From an uncultured Clostridia bacterium (GTDB taxonomy: Bacteria; Bacillota; Clostridia; Christensenellales; Borkfalkiaceae): a DNA stretch of 46,853 bases. The notes under the pieces are model-generated. The model had not been told where the DNA came from and did not search any database. It was given only the letters and a program-made list of their open reading frames with translations. Shown piece after piece: positions 37,387 through 46,346 of this stretch (position 1 is the first letter of the stretch; the number at the start of each line of letters is the position of its first letter). Where the stretch lies: contig CANQWI010000003.1 in NCBI GenBank assembly GCA_947627515.1, positions 1 through 46,853 of the forward strand. The letters are read 5' to 3'. The position numbers and the translations under genes were made by a program.

Positions 37387-38379
37387 TCAAATATTTTTTT
37401 CCCTCTGCACTGCCTCCCTCTGAAGCTCGGCCTTCATTTGGTTGAGCTCCTCCTCGGAGGCGAAGATCATCTGCTCCTTCATATCCGCGGCCACCGTGTA
37501 AGCGAAGATGTCGTGGATGGGCGTATGATTCTTTGTTGCAAAGTAGAGGATGATGTTGAGAATGGTGATCGCGGCGAAGAGGATGATGGCCAGCATGCCG
37601 AGATTCCCCGAGAGAAGCATAAAGATGAGAAGGACTGGGAACATCGTCTCGACGGCATATTTGCCGAGGAAGGTCCGTGCAAACAGCGAGAGCGTCGTGA
37701 TCCTGACGCAGTCGGGCCGCACGAGACAGATCGAGAACACCTTTTTCCCCACCGTCTGACCGTTTTTGAAGATGATGGGAAGAATAAATTCGAGAATGAG
37801 ATAGGAAAGCAACAGGCCGACGGAGATCATCATGATGAGCATGGAATTGACGAGGTCCCGCTGTCTGTTTACAGTGCCGAGGGGCGTGAGCGCGGCATAG
37901 CGGAGGTACATCTCCGACATTGCGGGTCGCTCCCCCTCCTCAAGCTCCTGCAGTGCGTCCGCAAGCGCGGTGAGGCTTGAGGGCGATCCGTCGGGCGCAG
38001 TGAGGGTATAGCCCCCCTCCTCGAGCTGTGTAAACGTGAAATCGCAGGCATCGGCCATGTCCCTGACGAGCTCGGGCAGAATGTCCTCGATCCCGCACGC
38101 CACGCCGTCCTTGGTGACGGAGGATTCGGTAATGACACCCCCCTCGTCGTAGGTCACGGTGTAATCAAAGCCGTAATGCTCCGCGACGGTGGGGATGCAG
38201 TCCTTCTGATAGTCGTACCACTCCGTCATGTACCGCTCGGAGAGTGCGGACTGCTCCTGAAAATTACAGATGAGAGAGATGATCCACATGAAGCCCGTCG
38301 TGAGGACTGCAAGCAGGATCGCGTCCAAAAGGAGCGCGGACGCCCTCTTTATGAACCCGATTTTTCTCAGCTCAAACAT
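37387..38379 (-). CDS. RDD-family membrane protein
   Basis: A 330-residue membrane protein with an RDD-type domain: helix 1 with RASALLLD (about residues 12-19), a long extracellular insert (about 45-165), then a helical block with NGQTVGKKVFSI and a closing HDIFAY segment. RDD proteins are mostly uncharacterised; some act in ion or substrate transport. It is the first gene after the promoter at 38410-38438 and heads the importer-nuclease operon, so it may support that uptake system (inference). The start at 38379 is preferred because GGAGG lies 6 bases upstream; the ATG at 38385 would touch the ribosome site. Confidence 0.8.
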   Translation of the reverse strand: MFELRKIGFIKRASALLLDAILLAVLTTGFMWIISLICNFQEQSALSERYMTEWYDYQKDCIPTVAEHYGFDYTVTYDEGGVITESSVTKDGVACGIEDILPELVRDMADACDFTFTQLEEGGYTLTAPDGSPSSLTALADALQELEEGERPAMSEMYLRYAALTPLGTVNRQRDLVNSMLIMMISVGLLLSYLILEFILPIIFKNGQTVGKKVFSICLVRPDCVRITTLSLFARTFLGKYAVETMFPVLLIFMLLSGNLGMLAIILFAAITILNIILYFATKNHTPIHDIFAYTVAADMKEQMIFASEEELNQMKAELQREAVQREKNI

Positions 38380-38409
38380 TCGCATCCTCCGAGGGCCTTA
38401 CCCTGATAC

Positions 38410-38438
38410 ATTATATCACAGGTCGGGGGAGAAAGCAA
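38410..38438 (-). promoter_or_regulatory. SigA-type promoter of the importer-nuclease operon
   Basis: On the minus strand TTGCTT (38433-38438) and TATAAT (38410-38415) are 17 bases apart, about 30 bases before the RDD gene. It has the same -35 and -10 boxes and spacing as the defence-operon promoter. No operator was recognised. Confidence 0.75.
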
Positions 38439-38509
38439 TCGGTTGGACGCAAATTCTTTTGCGAAAAGACAATGTTTTTCTTCCCCGTCTGCGACGGGCA
38501 GGGCCTGAG

Positions 38510-39118
38510 TCAATACTTGAAGGTGTATTCTATCAGCACCTCGTTCCCGAGCGGGGAGGTGCAGGAGATCTCGATGTCGTAAAAGGTCTCGAGGAAGGTC
38601 GCATTCACGCGCATGTCCTTGTATCCCTTTCTGCCGAAGAAGGCGTCGGGGTCCTTGACCTCAGAGATGAGATAGATGCCCGTGAAATCGGGGTTGGAAA
38701 AATATTCCTCCTTGAACCGAAGACCACCCTCGAAGTCCGCGGCGGTGAGGCCGATGTCGTCGCCGTTCAGAAGGGTCACGCCGCCCTCCGCAAAGAGCAC
38801 CTCACCCGTGAGGCTCTGCTTTTCGGAGGAGGGACTGCCCTCGAGGGAAAGCTCCGTAAACCGCTCGACGGCATAGGCGACCTGCACGGCATTCTCCGCA
38901 AAGGTGACATTGTAGACGGAGGTGAGCACGCCCTCGTCAAAGGTATCGGTGACGGTGACGTTGATGCCCGCATAGTCTGCCTCAAGCATCGTATTGAGAG
39001 CGTCAAAGGGGTCGTCCCCTCCTCCGTTCGTTCCCCCCTCCACGGGATCGCAGGCGGCAAGACAGACGCTTCCCGCAAGGCATGCTGTTATTAAAAATGA
39101 AATGATCGTCTTTTTCAT
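38510..39118 (-). CDS. Small lipoprotein of unknown function
   Basis: Family not recognised. The 202-residue product has a signal peptide with lipobox LAAC and a short Gly/Asp linker, then a beta-rich domain with repeated T-T and V-V strands and no visible catalytic motif. The start at 39118 (MKKTIISF) is preferred for its standard signal peptide and an upstream GAGGT; an ATG at 39133 that overlaps the endonuclease stop is also possible and would add five residues. It directly follows the endonuclease I gene and probably shares its transcript, which suggests a surface partner or inhibitor of that enzyme (inference). Confidence 0.75.
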   Translation of the reverse strand: MKKTIISFLITACLAGSVCLAACDPVEGGTNGGGDDPFDALNTMLEADYAGINVTVTDTFDEGVLTSVYNVTFAENAVQVAYAVERFTELSLEGSPSSEKQSLTGEVLFAEGGVTLLNGDDIGLTAADFEGGLRFKEEYFSNPDFTGIYLISEVKDPDAFFGRKGYKDMRVNATFLETFYDIEISCTSPLGNEVLIEYTFKY

Positions 39119-39129
39119 GGCCGTGTACC

Positions 39130-40818
39130 TCATGCGACGCCCGCGAGAGCTCCGCTCCCCGCTTTCCCCGCATCCTCATTGTAGGACGCGACAAGTGCGT
39201 TGTATTCCCCGATCGCCGCCGCAAGCGTCTCATACTCGTCCTGCACAAGCTGCTTGTCGGCATCCGAAAGGGCGTTGTAGGCAACGATCGCCCTGCGGAG
39301 CGAGGTATAGCGCAGTGCAAGCGAGCCCTCCGTTTTGATCGCGGCGACCGCGCTTTGGAATGCGGCGACCGTGCCCTGCTCGCCGCCCGGCTCCTCACCA
39401 CCGGGCTCCTCGCCGCCGGGTCCTTCACCGCCCGACTCACCCGGCTCCCCATAGGTGCCGAGGTAGGCGAAATAGTCACCTTCCTTATAGTTATCCATGG
39501 ATTGGCCCGCAACGCTGTCGGTATGCTCTCCGAAATTGCCGAGATAATAGAGATCGTCCCAAATAAAGATCCCGAGCTCCTCGTCCCAATTCCAGACGCC
39601 CGTGCTCGATGTGCCGAAGACAGCGTTGACATGCGTCCCGTTCAGTGCGATCTGCAAAAAGCTTGAGCCCGTCTTTATGACCCAGCCGTTTCCCTGTGCG
39701 GTGAGAGTGAACTCGGCCGCCTGCGAGATGTCTGTCGTGGCCTCGAGATAATAGGTGTTGACCATCTTTCCCGTCACATACTGATAGGTGCCGTTCACGT
39801 CCATGGCGAGATAGTAGGACGTGCCTGCGACGGGCTTGGTGAGAGGCGTAAAGACCTCGCCCGACTCGCCGCCCTGCTGACCGCCGCCGCCCGGCTCCTC
39901 GCCGCCGCCGATATCGGGATCGGGCGTGTAGGTCCCGTCTCCCCAGATGGCCGAGGCAAACTCGGGATGGTCGATAAACGGATTGCGGTTGCCTTGTTCA
40001 TCGAATGCCACGTTATTGCGCGTTCTTTCGATGTCATCGACTTCATCCAATTCATTCCACTCGAGAAGAAGATCGATCGCAGCCGCTTCATTGCTTGCAG
40101 ACATGATTTGCGTGAACGTCAATTTTCCGAAATAGGAGCTACTTCCTGAACCGTTTGTCGAAGCATAACTTCCGAAAACGCTGCTATTGGAATAGGTATT
40201 GTAATGTGTATAGACGTACATGACAATGCGCGCGACATCGCCCTTGACATTGTCATTGGGCTCGAATACGCCGCCGGTATGATAGCCGGCGAGATGACCC
40301 GCCTTTGAATTGACTGCTGTACCGCCCGTCACTTCGCCGTACTTGTCATTGTTGCGCAAGTTGTTCGTGGTGTATTCCGTGGGTCTGATATGAAGCAGAT
40401 CCGCACCGGCGCCACTTGTTTCCCACAAATTATTACCGTTACTCTGTTTTGACAAACTTTTCGGCCAAACATGTTCTTTGTTACCGACACCCGGTGCACT
40501 TCCAAAGCCGGTAGTGATTGTCTCATGGGTATAGAATTCCACAAAACCTTTCCCGTCAAGCCCGGGGTCGGATTTCGGGAAAATAGAATTTAAACCTTTA
40601 TAGGACGTATACGTCTTGTGCGTTCTGGTGATGAGGTCGTGAAGCTGGCCTAAGAGAGCTGTATCCTCAGTTGCAGTGATGCCGCTGTAGTAGCTATCGG
40701 CAGTGGTAGCCGCGTCGGCTGTGACGGTCGGCTGAGGCAGCGGGTTCGAAGTGATGAACCCGAAGAGCATCGCGATCGAAAGACCAAATGTCAAAAATCG
40801 GTTGAAAACTTTTTTCAT
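39130..40818 (-). CDS. Secreted endonuclease I
   Basis: A 562-residue secreted protein. The signal peptide ends near residue 36 without a lipobox. Residues 40-310 are an endonuclease I (EndA/NucM-type) domain with a His-Me finger: NKEHVWPKSL with His116, ADLLHIRP with His143, and the metal-side NNLRNND segment near 152-158. It should cut double-stranded DNA outside the cell. A Gly/Glu linker leads to a beta domain (about 335-465) that is similar to residues 2008-2145 of the giant lipoprotein, then Gly/Glu-rich repeats and a C-terminal helical segment. No promoter was found in the 230 bases upstream; it may be read through from the thymidine kinase gene. Confidence 0.9.
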   Translation of the reverse strand: MKKVFNRFLTFGLSIAMLFGFITSNPLPQPTVTADAATTADSYYSGITATEDTALLGQLHDLITRTHKTYTSYKGLNSIFPKSDPGLDGKGFVEFYTHETITTGFGSAPGVGNKEHVWPKSLSKQSNGNNLWETSGAGADLLHIRPTEYTTNNLRNNDKYGEVTGGTAVNSKAGHLAGYHTGGVFEPNDNVKGDVARIVMYVYTHYNTYSNSSVFGSYASTNGSGSSSYFGKLTFTQIMSASNEAAAIDLLLEWNELDEVDDIERTRNNVAFDEQGNRNPFIDHPEFASAIWGDGTYTPDPDIGGGEEPGGGGQQGGESGEVFTPLTKPVAGTSYYLAMDVNGTYQYVTGKMVNTYYLEATTDISQAAEFTLTAQGNGWVIKTGSSFLQIALNGTHVNAVFGTSSTGVWNWDEELGIFIWDDLYYLGNFGEHTDSVAGQSMDNYKEGDYFAYLGTYGEPGESGGEGPGGEEPGGEEPGGEQGTVAAFQSAVAAIKTEGSLALRYTSLRRAIVAYNALSDADKQLVQDEYETLAAAIGEYNALVASYNEDAGKAGSGALAGVA

Positions 40819-40869
40819 ATCTCTTTCGCTCCTAATGATTTTTGCTTATTTTTTGTGATTTTGAGGGGT

Positions 40870-40917
40870 AACCCCCACCACCGCCTACGGCGGAGCCTCC
40901 CCCAAAAGGGGGTAGAC
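40870..40917 (-). repeat. Second copy of the GC-rich multi-hairpin element
   Basis: On the minus strand this reads CTACCCCC-TTTT-GGGGG, then CCGCC-GTA-GGCGG, then TGGTGGGGG, matching 22921-22971 with the same stems and different loops. It lies in the intergenic stretch 40819-41048, which otherwise holds only the palindrome at 40942. Confidence 0.75.
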
Positions 40918-40941
40918 TTGGGCTTCCACGAAAGCGTTCTG

Positions 40942-41022
40942 ATTACGTCATCCTGAGCGCAGTCGAAGGATCACCTTATTTTTGCTGCGGTGATGGTTCG
41001 ACGGAGCTCACCATGACGTGAT
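40942..41022. repeat. 81-base near-perfect palindrome
   Basis: The left arm (ATTACGTCATCCTGAGC at 40942-40958, continuing GTCGAAGGATCACC) pairs with the right arm (GGTGATGGTTCGAC, then GCTCACCATGACGTGAT at 41006-41022) with few mismatches around a T-rich loop. The GTCATCCTGAGC-CGAAGGATC core is a widespread bacterial intergenic repeat. In RNA it would form a long hairpin between the thymidine kinase and endonuclease genes. Confidence 0.85.
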
Positions 41023-41048
41023 TGGAATGCCGAAGTAGCGAATCCCCC

Positions 41049-41624
41049 TCACAGTTTCCCGCACTTTTTGAGCCAGCAGCGGCGGCACATCGGGACATAT
41101 CTGTCGTTCCCGCCGAGGAGGACCTGCGAGCCCTCCGTCACGATGTTCCCCTCGTCGTCGAGCCGCGCGTTCACCGTGGCCTTTGCCCCGCAGGTGCATA
41201 CCGACTTGATCTCGCTGATGGATTCCGCGATCTCAAAGAGCCGCTTGCTCCCCGGGAAGAGGTGGGTGGTGAAGTCGGTTGCGAGGCCGAAACAGAGCAC
41301 GGGAATGTTTTTATCAATGACAAGATCGGAGAGATTGTCGACCTGCTCAGGCGTGAGAAATTGGCACTCATCGACGATAATGACGTCGCAGTCGGAATAT
41401 TTCTCGGTATACAGCCTATAGAGGTCCTCGTCCGCGGGAACGGCGACGGCGTCCTGCATGAGGCCGATGCGGGACCTCAGAACGGCGGCGCCGTCGCGGG
41501 TATCGATGGCGGGCTTTAAGAGGAGCACTTTCATATTCCGCTCCTCGTAATTGAACTTGGTGATGAGAGCCTGCGCCGTCTTGGAGCACCCCATCGCGCC
41601 GAATTTAAAGTATAACTTTGCCAT
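41049..41624 (-). CDS. tdk: Thymidine kinase (TK1 type)
   Basis: A 191-residue thymidine kinase that phosphorylates thymidine and deoxyuridine for DNA synthesis. The P-loop region is FGAMGCSKTA (residues 8-17), a variant with Cys-Ser where most members have Ser-Gly. Walker B is VIIVDECQFL. The C-terminal structural zinc site is VCTCGA plus MCRRCW. The start at 41624 follows the family start MAKLYF; an upstream ATG at 41642 is possible. It is the last gene of the nucleoside operon and ends 230 bases before the endonuclease I gene. Confidence 0.93.
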   Translation of the reverse strand: MAKLYFKFGAMGCSKTAQALITKFNYEERNMKVLLLKPAIDTRDGAAVLRSRIGLMQDAVAVPADEDLYRLYTEKYSDCDVIIVDECQFLTPEQVDNLSDLVIDKNIPVLCFGLATDFTTHLFPGSKRLFEIAESISEIKSVCTCGAKATVNARLDDEGNIVTEGSQVLLGGNDRYVPMCRRCWLKKCGKL

Positions 41625-41642
41625 AGTCTTTGCTGTTCTCAT

Positions 41643-41673
41643 GGAGGGACCGCTTCATGCCCTCCCTTTTTTT
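41643..41673. other. Hairpin between pyrimidine nucleoside phosphorylase and tdk
   Basis: A GGAGGG/CCCTCC stem with an 11-base loop overlaps the phosphorylase stop codon. On the plus strand it is followed by seven T, as in an intrinsic terminator, though no plus-strand gene is near. On the minus strand it lies in the tdk leader and would hide a GGGAGGG ribosome-site-like sequence. Confidence 0.45.
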
Positions 41674-42970
41674 ACGTCACGATGTCGTAGACGAGGGGCT
41701 CCTCGGCGGGCTTTTCGGAGGAAAATACCGTTGCGGCGCGGAGTCTCTCGGCCGCGGGGCCGAAGAGCGCACGGTCATTTGCAAACAGGGTGGCAAGCTC
41801 CTCGCCCTTATGCACGAGCTCGCCCGTCTTCCTCCTGAGAAGGATGCCCGCAGAATAGTCGATGCTGTCCTCTGCGGTGTTGCGGCCCGCGCCGAGGAGA
41901 AGGCTTGCGATGCCGTAGCTCTCGGTGTCCACATGGGAGATATAGCCATCCCGATCCGCTGTGACGGAGCAGGAATATTTTGCCCTCTGAAAGGTCTCGG
42001 GGTGCAGGATCCGCTCGGGATCTCCGCCCTGCGCTCTGACCGTCTCAACAAGCTTCGAAAGCGCGGAGCCGTCCGCGATCGCCTCCTCCGCAAGCCGCCT
42101 GCACTCCTCCACGGTGCCCTTCCCTGCGAGGGAGAGCATGTGAGAGGCAAGGGCGAGGCAAACCTCGGTGAGATCCGCGGGGCCGCGGCCGTTGAGCGTC
42201 TCGACGGCCTCTATGACCTCGAGAGAATTGCCGATCGCATAGCCTAAAGGGCGGTCCATGTCGGTGATGAGGGCGACTGTTCTCTTGCCCGCATTTTTGC
42301 CGATGTCCACCATGAGGCGGGCGAGCTCCCTGCTCTTTTCCGCCGTCTTCATAAAGGAGCCGCTGCCCGTCTTGACGTCGAGCACGATGCAGTCGTCGTC
42401 GGCGGCGAGCTTTTTGCCCATGATGCTTGCGGCGATGAGCGGCATGCTGTCGACGGTCGCCGTAACGTCGCGGAGGGCGTACAGCTTTTTGTCGGCGGGG
42501 GCAAACTGCCTGCTCTGACCGACGATGGCAAGGCCGATCGAATTGACCTGCGAGACAAATTCCTCATCCGAGAGGGTGGTGCGGAAGCCGTCGATGGCCT
42601 CGAGCTTATCGACGGTGCCGCCCGTGTGACCGAGGCCGCGGCCGCTCATCTTGGCGACCTTCACCCCGTACGAGGCGACGATGGGCGCGACGACGAGACT
42701 GGTCTTGTCCCCCACGCCGCCCGTCGAGTGCTTGTCGACGCGGACGCCGTCAAAGGAGAAGGATAGCCTTTCGCCCGAGTCACGCACGGCATACGTCAAA
42801 TCGCAGGTCTCCCGCACCGTCATGCCTCTGAAGTAGACGGCCATGCAGAACGCGGAGATCTGATAGTCGGGAATGCTCCCGTCCGTGACGCCGCGGATGA
42901 AGAAGTTGATCTCCTCAGTGGAGAGCTCTTCTCCGTCCCGCTTCCTCTTGATAATATCGTACATTCGCAT
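41672..42970 (-). CDS. pdp: Pyrimidine-nucleoside phosphorylase
   Basis: A 432-residue enzyme that splits uridine, thymidine or deoxyuridine with phosphate into base and (deoxy)ribose 1-phosphate. The family signature DKHSTGGVGDKTSL is intact, with the SGRGLGHTGGTVDKLEA active-site segment and the C-terminal alpha/beta domain. Length and sequence fit the Gram-positive Pdp group; deoA is the close alternative name. Start ATG at 42970 has GGAGG 7 bases upstream, 12 bases after the 5'-nucleotidase gene. Its products feed phosphopentomutase in the same operon. Confidence 0.96.
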   Translation of the reverse strand: MRMYDIIKRKRDGEELSTEEINFFIRGVTDGSIPDYQISAFCMAVYFRGMTVRETCDLTYAVRDSGERLSFSFDGVRVDKHSTGGVGDKTSLVVAPIVASYGVKVAKMSGRGLGHTGGTVDKLEAIDGFRTTLSDEEFVSQVNSIGLAIVGQSRQFAPADKKLYALRDVTATVDSMPLIAASIMGKKLAADDDCIVLDVKTGSGSFMKTAEKSRELARLMVDIGKNAGKRTVALITDMDRPLGYAIGNSLEVIEAVETLNGRGPADLTEVCLALASHMLSLAGKGTVEECRRLAEEAIADGSALSKLVETVRAQGGDPERILHPETFQRAKYSCSVTADRDGYISHVDTESYGIASLLLGAGRNTAEDSIDYSAGILLRRKTGELVHKGEELATLFANDRALFGPAAERLRAATVFSSEKPAEEPLVYDIVT

Positions 42971-42982
42971 AAGCGAGCCTCC

Positions 42983-44761
42983 CTATGATTCCCAGCCGCC
43001 GCCCTTGATGAACTCCGCAAGCAGATCGCGGGCGTAGATGTCACCGAGACGGGCGATCTCCTTGATGTTATTGGAGCGGTAATAGGATGTATAGGTATCC
43101 ACGATGATGTAGTATTTTGCGTTATCCGAGATTGCGCTGTTTTCGATCGTCGTATAGATTGTGTACTTGTTATAATTGCTGTATCTGCGTTCAAGGAAGC
43201 TCTTGAGCGCGGAGCCCGTCACCTCCCCGAGGATGATGTGATTGTCAAAGGGAAGCACGGAATAGAGCTGGGAATAGGTGATGTTGCCCGCATTGATATT
43301 GTAGGGACTGCGGGCGTTGAGATAGCCGCCGCCTGCGACAAGCTTACTCCCGTATTCGCTCCCCCATTCCTCGACGCCCTTTTCGTAATACAGCCGTGCG
43401 ACCGTCGAGAGAATGGTCGAGGAGTTCCTTTGCATGGAATTTCTGCCGAGGATGTCGTGATAGGGATCGCTGTCGGGGAAATATTTCTCGTACAGCTCTT
43501 CCACGATGGGGTCGTCCTTGATGGAGCTCTTCGCATAGATGGAGCTCCCGACGAGTTTCGGCTCCACGGTGTAGTCCCCCGTGGCGACGTTGAAGGTGAC
43601 CTCCGCACAGCTGACGGCCTTGTTTTCGCCGCCGCCCTGCATATGGTAGACGCCGTATTCGTCCTTTAAAATATACTGCTGATGGGAATGGCCCTCAAAG
43701 ACGAGGTCGACATACCCGTCGGAAAGGGAGCTGTCGTACCAGGCCATGTCGGAATTTTTGACGGAGTTGATGCCCGCGGAGAAATCCTCGCCGCCGTCGT
43801 GGATGGAATAGACGATAAAGTCGCAGTCCTCCTCATTCCTGAGGCGATTGGCCTCATTCTTGACGAGAGTCGTGAGGCGGCTCCCCGTTGCAAAGGAGAG
43901 CCCCGTCTGGAATTCGCCCGAAATGGAGGAGAGGCAGTCGCCGATCGCGCCGATGATGCCGATCCTCACCCCGCTCCTTTCGACAACGGTAGATGCACTG
44001 CAATAGGAGGGCATGCTGCCGTTGTAGGTAACGTTGATGCCGAGGAAGGGGAATTCCGCAGTCTCGCTGTTGGGCGTGAGGGCGTCGTTTCCCCAATCGT
44101 ACTCATGGTTGCCGAGGGTCATGGAGACAAAGCCGACGTCGTTCATCCACTCCGTCATGAGCTGCCCCTTGTTGGAGGAGGATTCGACGGTCCCCTGCCA
44201 CATGTCGCCCGAGGACAAAAGCACCTCCTCGCGGGCAGGGTCGGTGTATAAATCTTTCATATATGTCGTGAATTCGTCGACGCCGGGCTGGTTGGACGCA
44301 TCCATGAACTTGCCGTGCAGATCGTTGACGGCATAGAAGGTGAGCGGGACGATATCCCCCTGCCGATAGGTCTTGGGCTCGGAGAAATCGCTGTCCGCGC
44401 GGTCGTCCGAATTGCTCACGGCCTTGACTGTGACGGACTGCCCCTCTTCAAGCTGAAGAAAGAGCTCCGTGATGGGCGTCTCATTGCCGCCGTCAATTTT
44501 ATAGAGGTAATAGAGCGCGCCGCCGACGGCCTCCCATGAGGCAACGCCGTCCTCGGAGATCGTGACCTCGGGGGTGGGAAGCTTCTGCTTCTGCTCGCCC
44601 TGATTTCCCTGATTACCTTGGCTGCCTTGATTGCCCTGCTCGCCCTGATTTCCCTGACCGCCGCCCGAGGAGCCGAGATTGAGGTCGCAGCCCGCGAGCG
44701 TCGCGCCGAAAAAGAGCGCGGAGAGAAGGAGTGCGGATACTTTTAAAAATTTCTTTTTCAT
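42983..44761 (-). CDS. Surface 5'-nucleotidase lipoprotein
   Basis: A 592-residue lipid-anchored nucleotidase (lipobox LAGC, Cys25). A Gly/Asn/Gln repeat linker (about 30-58) is followed by a short fibronectin/Ig-like domain (60-130) and the two-metal phosphatase domain: NDLHGKF with Asp147 and His149, SSGDMWQG with Asp186, GNHEYDWG with Asn218 and His219, and FEGHSH. The C-terminal substrate domain has GGGYLNARSPYN and YSVLPFDNHI. It removes phosphate from nucleoside 5'-monophosphates outside the cell, the step between nuclease cutting and uptake. The gene lies inside an operon of cytoplasmic nucleoside enzymes, which fixes its metabolic role. Confidence 0.93.
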   Translation of the reverse strand: MKKKFLKVSALLLSALFFGATLAGCDLNLGSSGGGQGNQGEQGNQGSQGNQGNQGEQKQKLPTPEVTISEDGVASWEAVGGALYYLYKIDGGNETPITELFLQLEEGQSVTVKAVSNSDDRADSDFSEPKTYRQGDIVPLTFYAVNDLHGKFMDASNQPGVDEFTTYMKDLYTDPAREEVLLSSGDMWQGTVESSSNKGQLMTEWMNDVGFVSMTLGNHEYDWGNDALTPNSETAEFPFLGINVTYNGSMPSYCSASTVVERSGVRIGIIGAIGDCLSSISGEFQTGLSFATGSRLTTLVKNEANRLRNEEDCDFIVYSIHDGGEDFSAGINSVKNSDMAWYDSSLSDGYVDLVFEGHSHQQYILKDEYGVYHMQGGGENKAVSCAEVTFNVATGDYTVEPKLVGSSIYAKSSIKDDPIVEELYEKYFPDSDPYHDILGRNSMQRNSSTILSTVARLYYEKGVEEWGSEYGSKLVAGGGYLNARSPYNINAGNITYSQLYSVLPFDNHIILGEVTGSALKSFLERRYSNYNKYTIYTTIENSAISDNAKYYIIVDTYTSYYRSNNIKEIARLGDIYARDLLAEFIKGGGWES

Positions 44762-44774
44762 ACGGTTTTAAGGG

Positions 44775-45176
44775 TCAAAGATCCTTCGCGCCGAAGGAAA
44801 GAGGAAGTAACGATTTCAGCGTATAAGTGTAATATTTTTGGGGATCGCCGAGGAGAATTTTAAAATCCTCGGGGCAAAACTCGGAGAGCACCTGACGGCA
44901 GACGCCGCAGGGGGCGGTGAGGGGCGCGGTCTCCCCTCTTCTCCCGCCGACGATCGCGATGGCCTCGAACTCCCGTTCTCCCTCGCTCACCGCCTTGAAG
45001 ATCGCCGTCCGCTCGGCACAGTTGGTCGCCGAATACCCCGCGTTCTCGATATTGCAGCCAAGGTAGACCCTGCCGCTTTTTGTGAGAAGTGCCGCGCCCA
45101 CGCAGAACCCCGAATAGGGGGAATAGGAATGCTCCCTTGCCCGCTGGGCAAGCATCATAAGCTCGCCGTCTGTCAT
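44775..45176 (-). CDS. cdd: Cytidine deaminase
   Basis: A 133-residue cytidine/deoxycytidine deaminase of the homotetrameric type; it yields uridine or deoxyuridine, the substrates of the phosphorylase in the same operon. Zinc ligands are Cys53 in NCAERTA (with catalytic Glu55), and Cys90 and Cys93 in PCGVC. The N-terminal SPYSGFCVGAAL substrate strand is intact. The start overlaps the deoB stop by 4 bases (ATGA). Confidence 0.96.
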   Translation of the reverse strand: MTDGELMMLAQRAREHSYSPYSGFCVGAALLTKSGRVYLGCNIENAGYSATNCAERTAIFKAVSEGEREFEAIAIVGGRRGETAPLTAPCGVCRQVLSEFCPEDFKILLGDPQKYYTYTLKSLLPLSFGAKDL

Positions 45177-46336
45177 GCCTTCACCTCATTCCAAAAGCTT
45201 GTGCCGCGCGTCTCCCTCTGCGGGACGCCGAAGTAGTCGAGCACGGTCGCCGAGATATCCGCAAAGGTGGGACGGGTCCCGAGGTCCACCCCTGCCTTGA
45301 CCCCCTTCCCGTAGATGAGCATGGGGGTGTATTCGCGGGAATGGTCGGTCGAGGGGGTCGCGGGGTCGCAGCCGTGGTCGGCCGTGATGAGAAGGACGTC
45401 CTCCTCCCGCATCCCCTTGAGAAAGTCTGTAAGAAATCTGTCGAACTCCGTCGCAGCGGCGGCATAGCCCGCGATGTCGTTGCGGTGGCCGTACTTCATG
45501 TCGAAATCGACAAGATTGACAAAGCAAAGCCCCTCGAAGTCGCGCTCCTGCATTTGTTTTGTGACCTGCATGCCGTGCGCGTTCGAGGTCGTGCGGTTGC
45601 TCTCCGAAACGCCCGAGCCCGCGAAGATATCGTTGATCTTCCCCACGGAAATCGTCGCATATCCTGCATTTTTCAACAAATTTAACATCGTATCCGCAGG
45701 GGGGAGCAGGGAATAGTCGTGCCTGTTGGAGGTACGGGTAAAGGGATATTCTCCCGTGAAGGGACGGGCAATGACGCGCCCCACATTGTGCGGTGGGACG
45801 AGCATCTCCCGTGCGATCTGACAGTATTGATAGAGCTCTTCGACGGGCACAAGGTCCTCATGCGCCGCGATCTGAAAGACGCTGTCCGCGGAAGTGTAGA
45901 CGATGAGGGCACCCGTTTTTAAATGCTCCTCGCCGTAGTCCTTGATGACCTCTGTCCCCGAATAGGGCTTGTTGCAGATGACCCTGCGGCCCGTTCTTCT
46001 TTCAAACTCCTCAATGACCTCCTTGGGAAAGCCGTCGGGATAGGTCGGGAGCGGATCGGGCGAGATGATGCCCGCGATCTCCCAATGGCCGATCGTGGTA
46101 TCCTTGCCCATGGACTTTTCGCGCATCCTCGCATAGCTTGCCGCGGGATGAGCAATGCCGCCGCCCACGCCCTCGATGTTGAAGAGCCCGAGCTTGGTCA
46201 GATTGGGACAGTCGAAATTGGGGTGATTCCTGATCGCACCCAATGTATTGCTGCCCTCGTCGTGCCAGAGATAGGCGTCGGGCTCCTCGCCCACGCCGAA
46301 GCTGTCGAGCACGATCAGAAAAAATCTCTTTGCCAT
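45173..46336 (-). CDS. deoB: Phosphopentomutase
   Basis: A 387-residue phosphopentomutase that converts (deoxy)ribose 1-phosphate to the 5-phosphate, joining nucleoside breakdown to the pentose pathway. Alkaline-phosphatase-fold metal residues are visible: Asp11 in LDSFGVG, the GKDTTIGHWE segment with the phosphorylated Thr, and DHGCDPATPSTDHSRE near the C-terminus. Start ATG has an AGGAGAGA site, 10 bases after the deoD stop. Confidence 0.97.
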   Translation of the reverse strand: MAKRFFLIVLDSFGVGEEPDAYLWHDEGSNTLGAIRNHPNFDCPNLTKLGLFNIEGVGGGIAHPAASYARMREKSMGKDTTIGHWEIAGIISPDPLPTYPDGFPKEVIEEFERRTGRRVICNKPYSGTEVIKDYGEEHLKTGALIVYTSADSVFQIAAHEDLVPVEELYQYCQIAREMLVPPHNVGRVIARPFTGEYPFTRTSNRHDYSLLPPADTMLNLLKNAGYATISVGKINDIFAGSGVSESNRTTSNAHGMQVTKQMQERDFEGLCFVNLVDFDMKYGHRNDIAGYAAAATEFDRFLTDFLKGMREEDVLLITADHGCDPATPSTDHSREYTPMLIYGKGVKAGVDLGTRPTFADISATVLDYFGVPQRETRGTSFWNEVKA

Positions 46337-46346
46337 TCTCTCTCCT

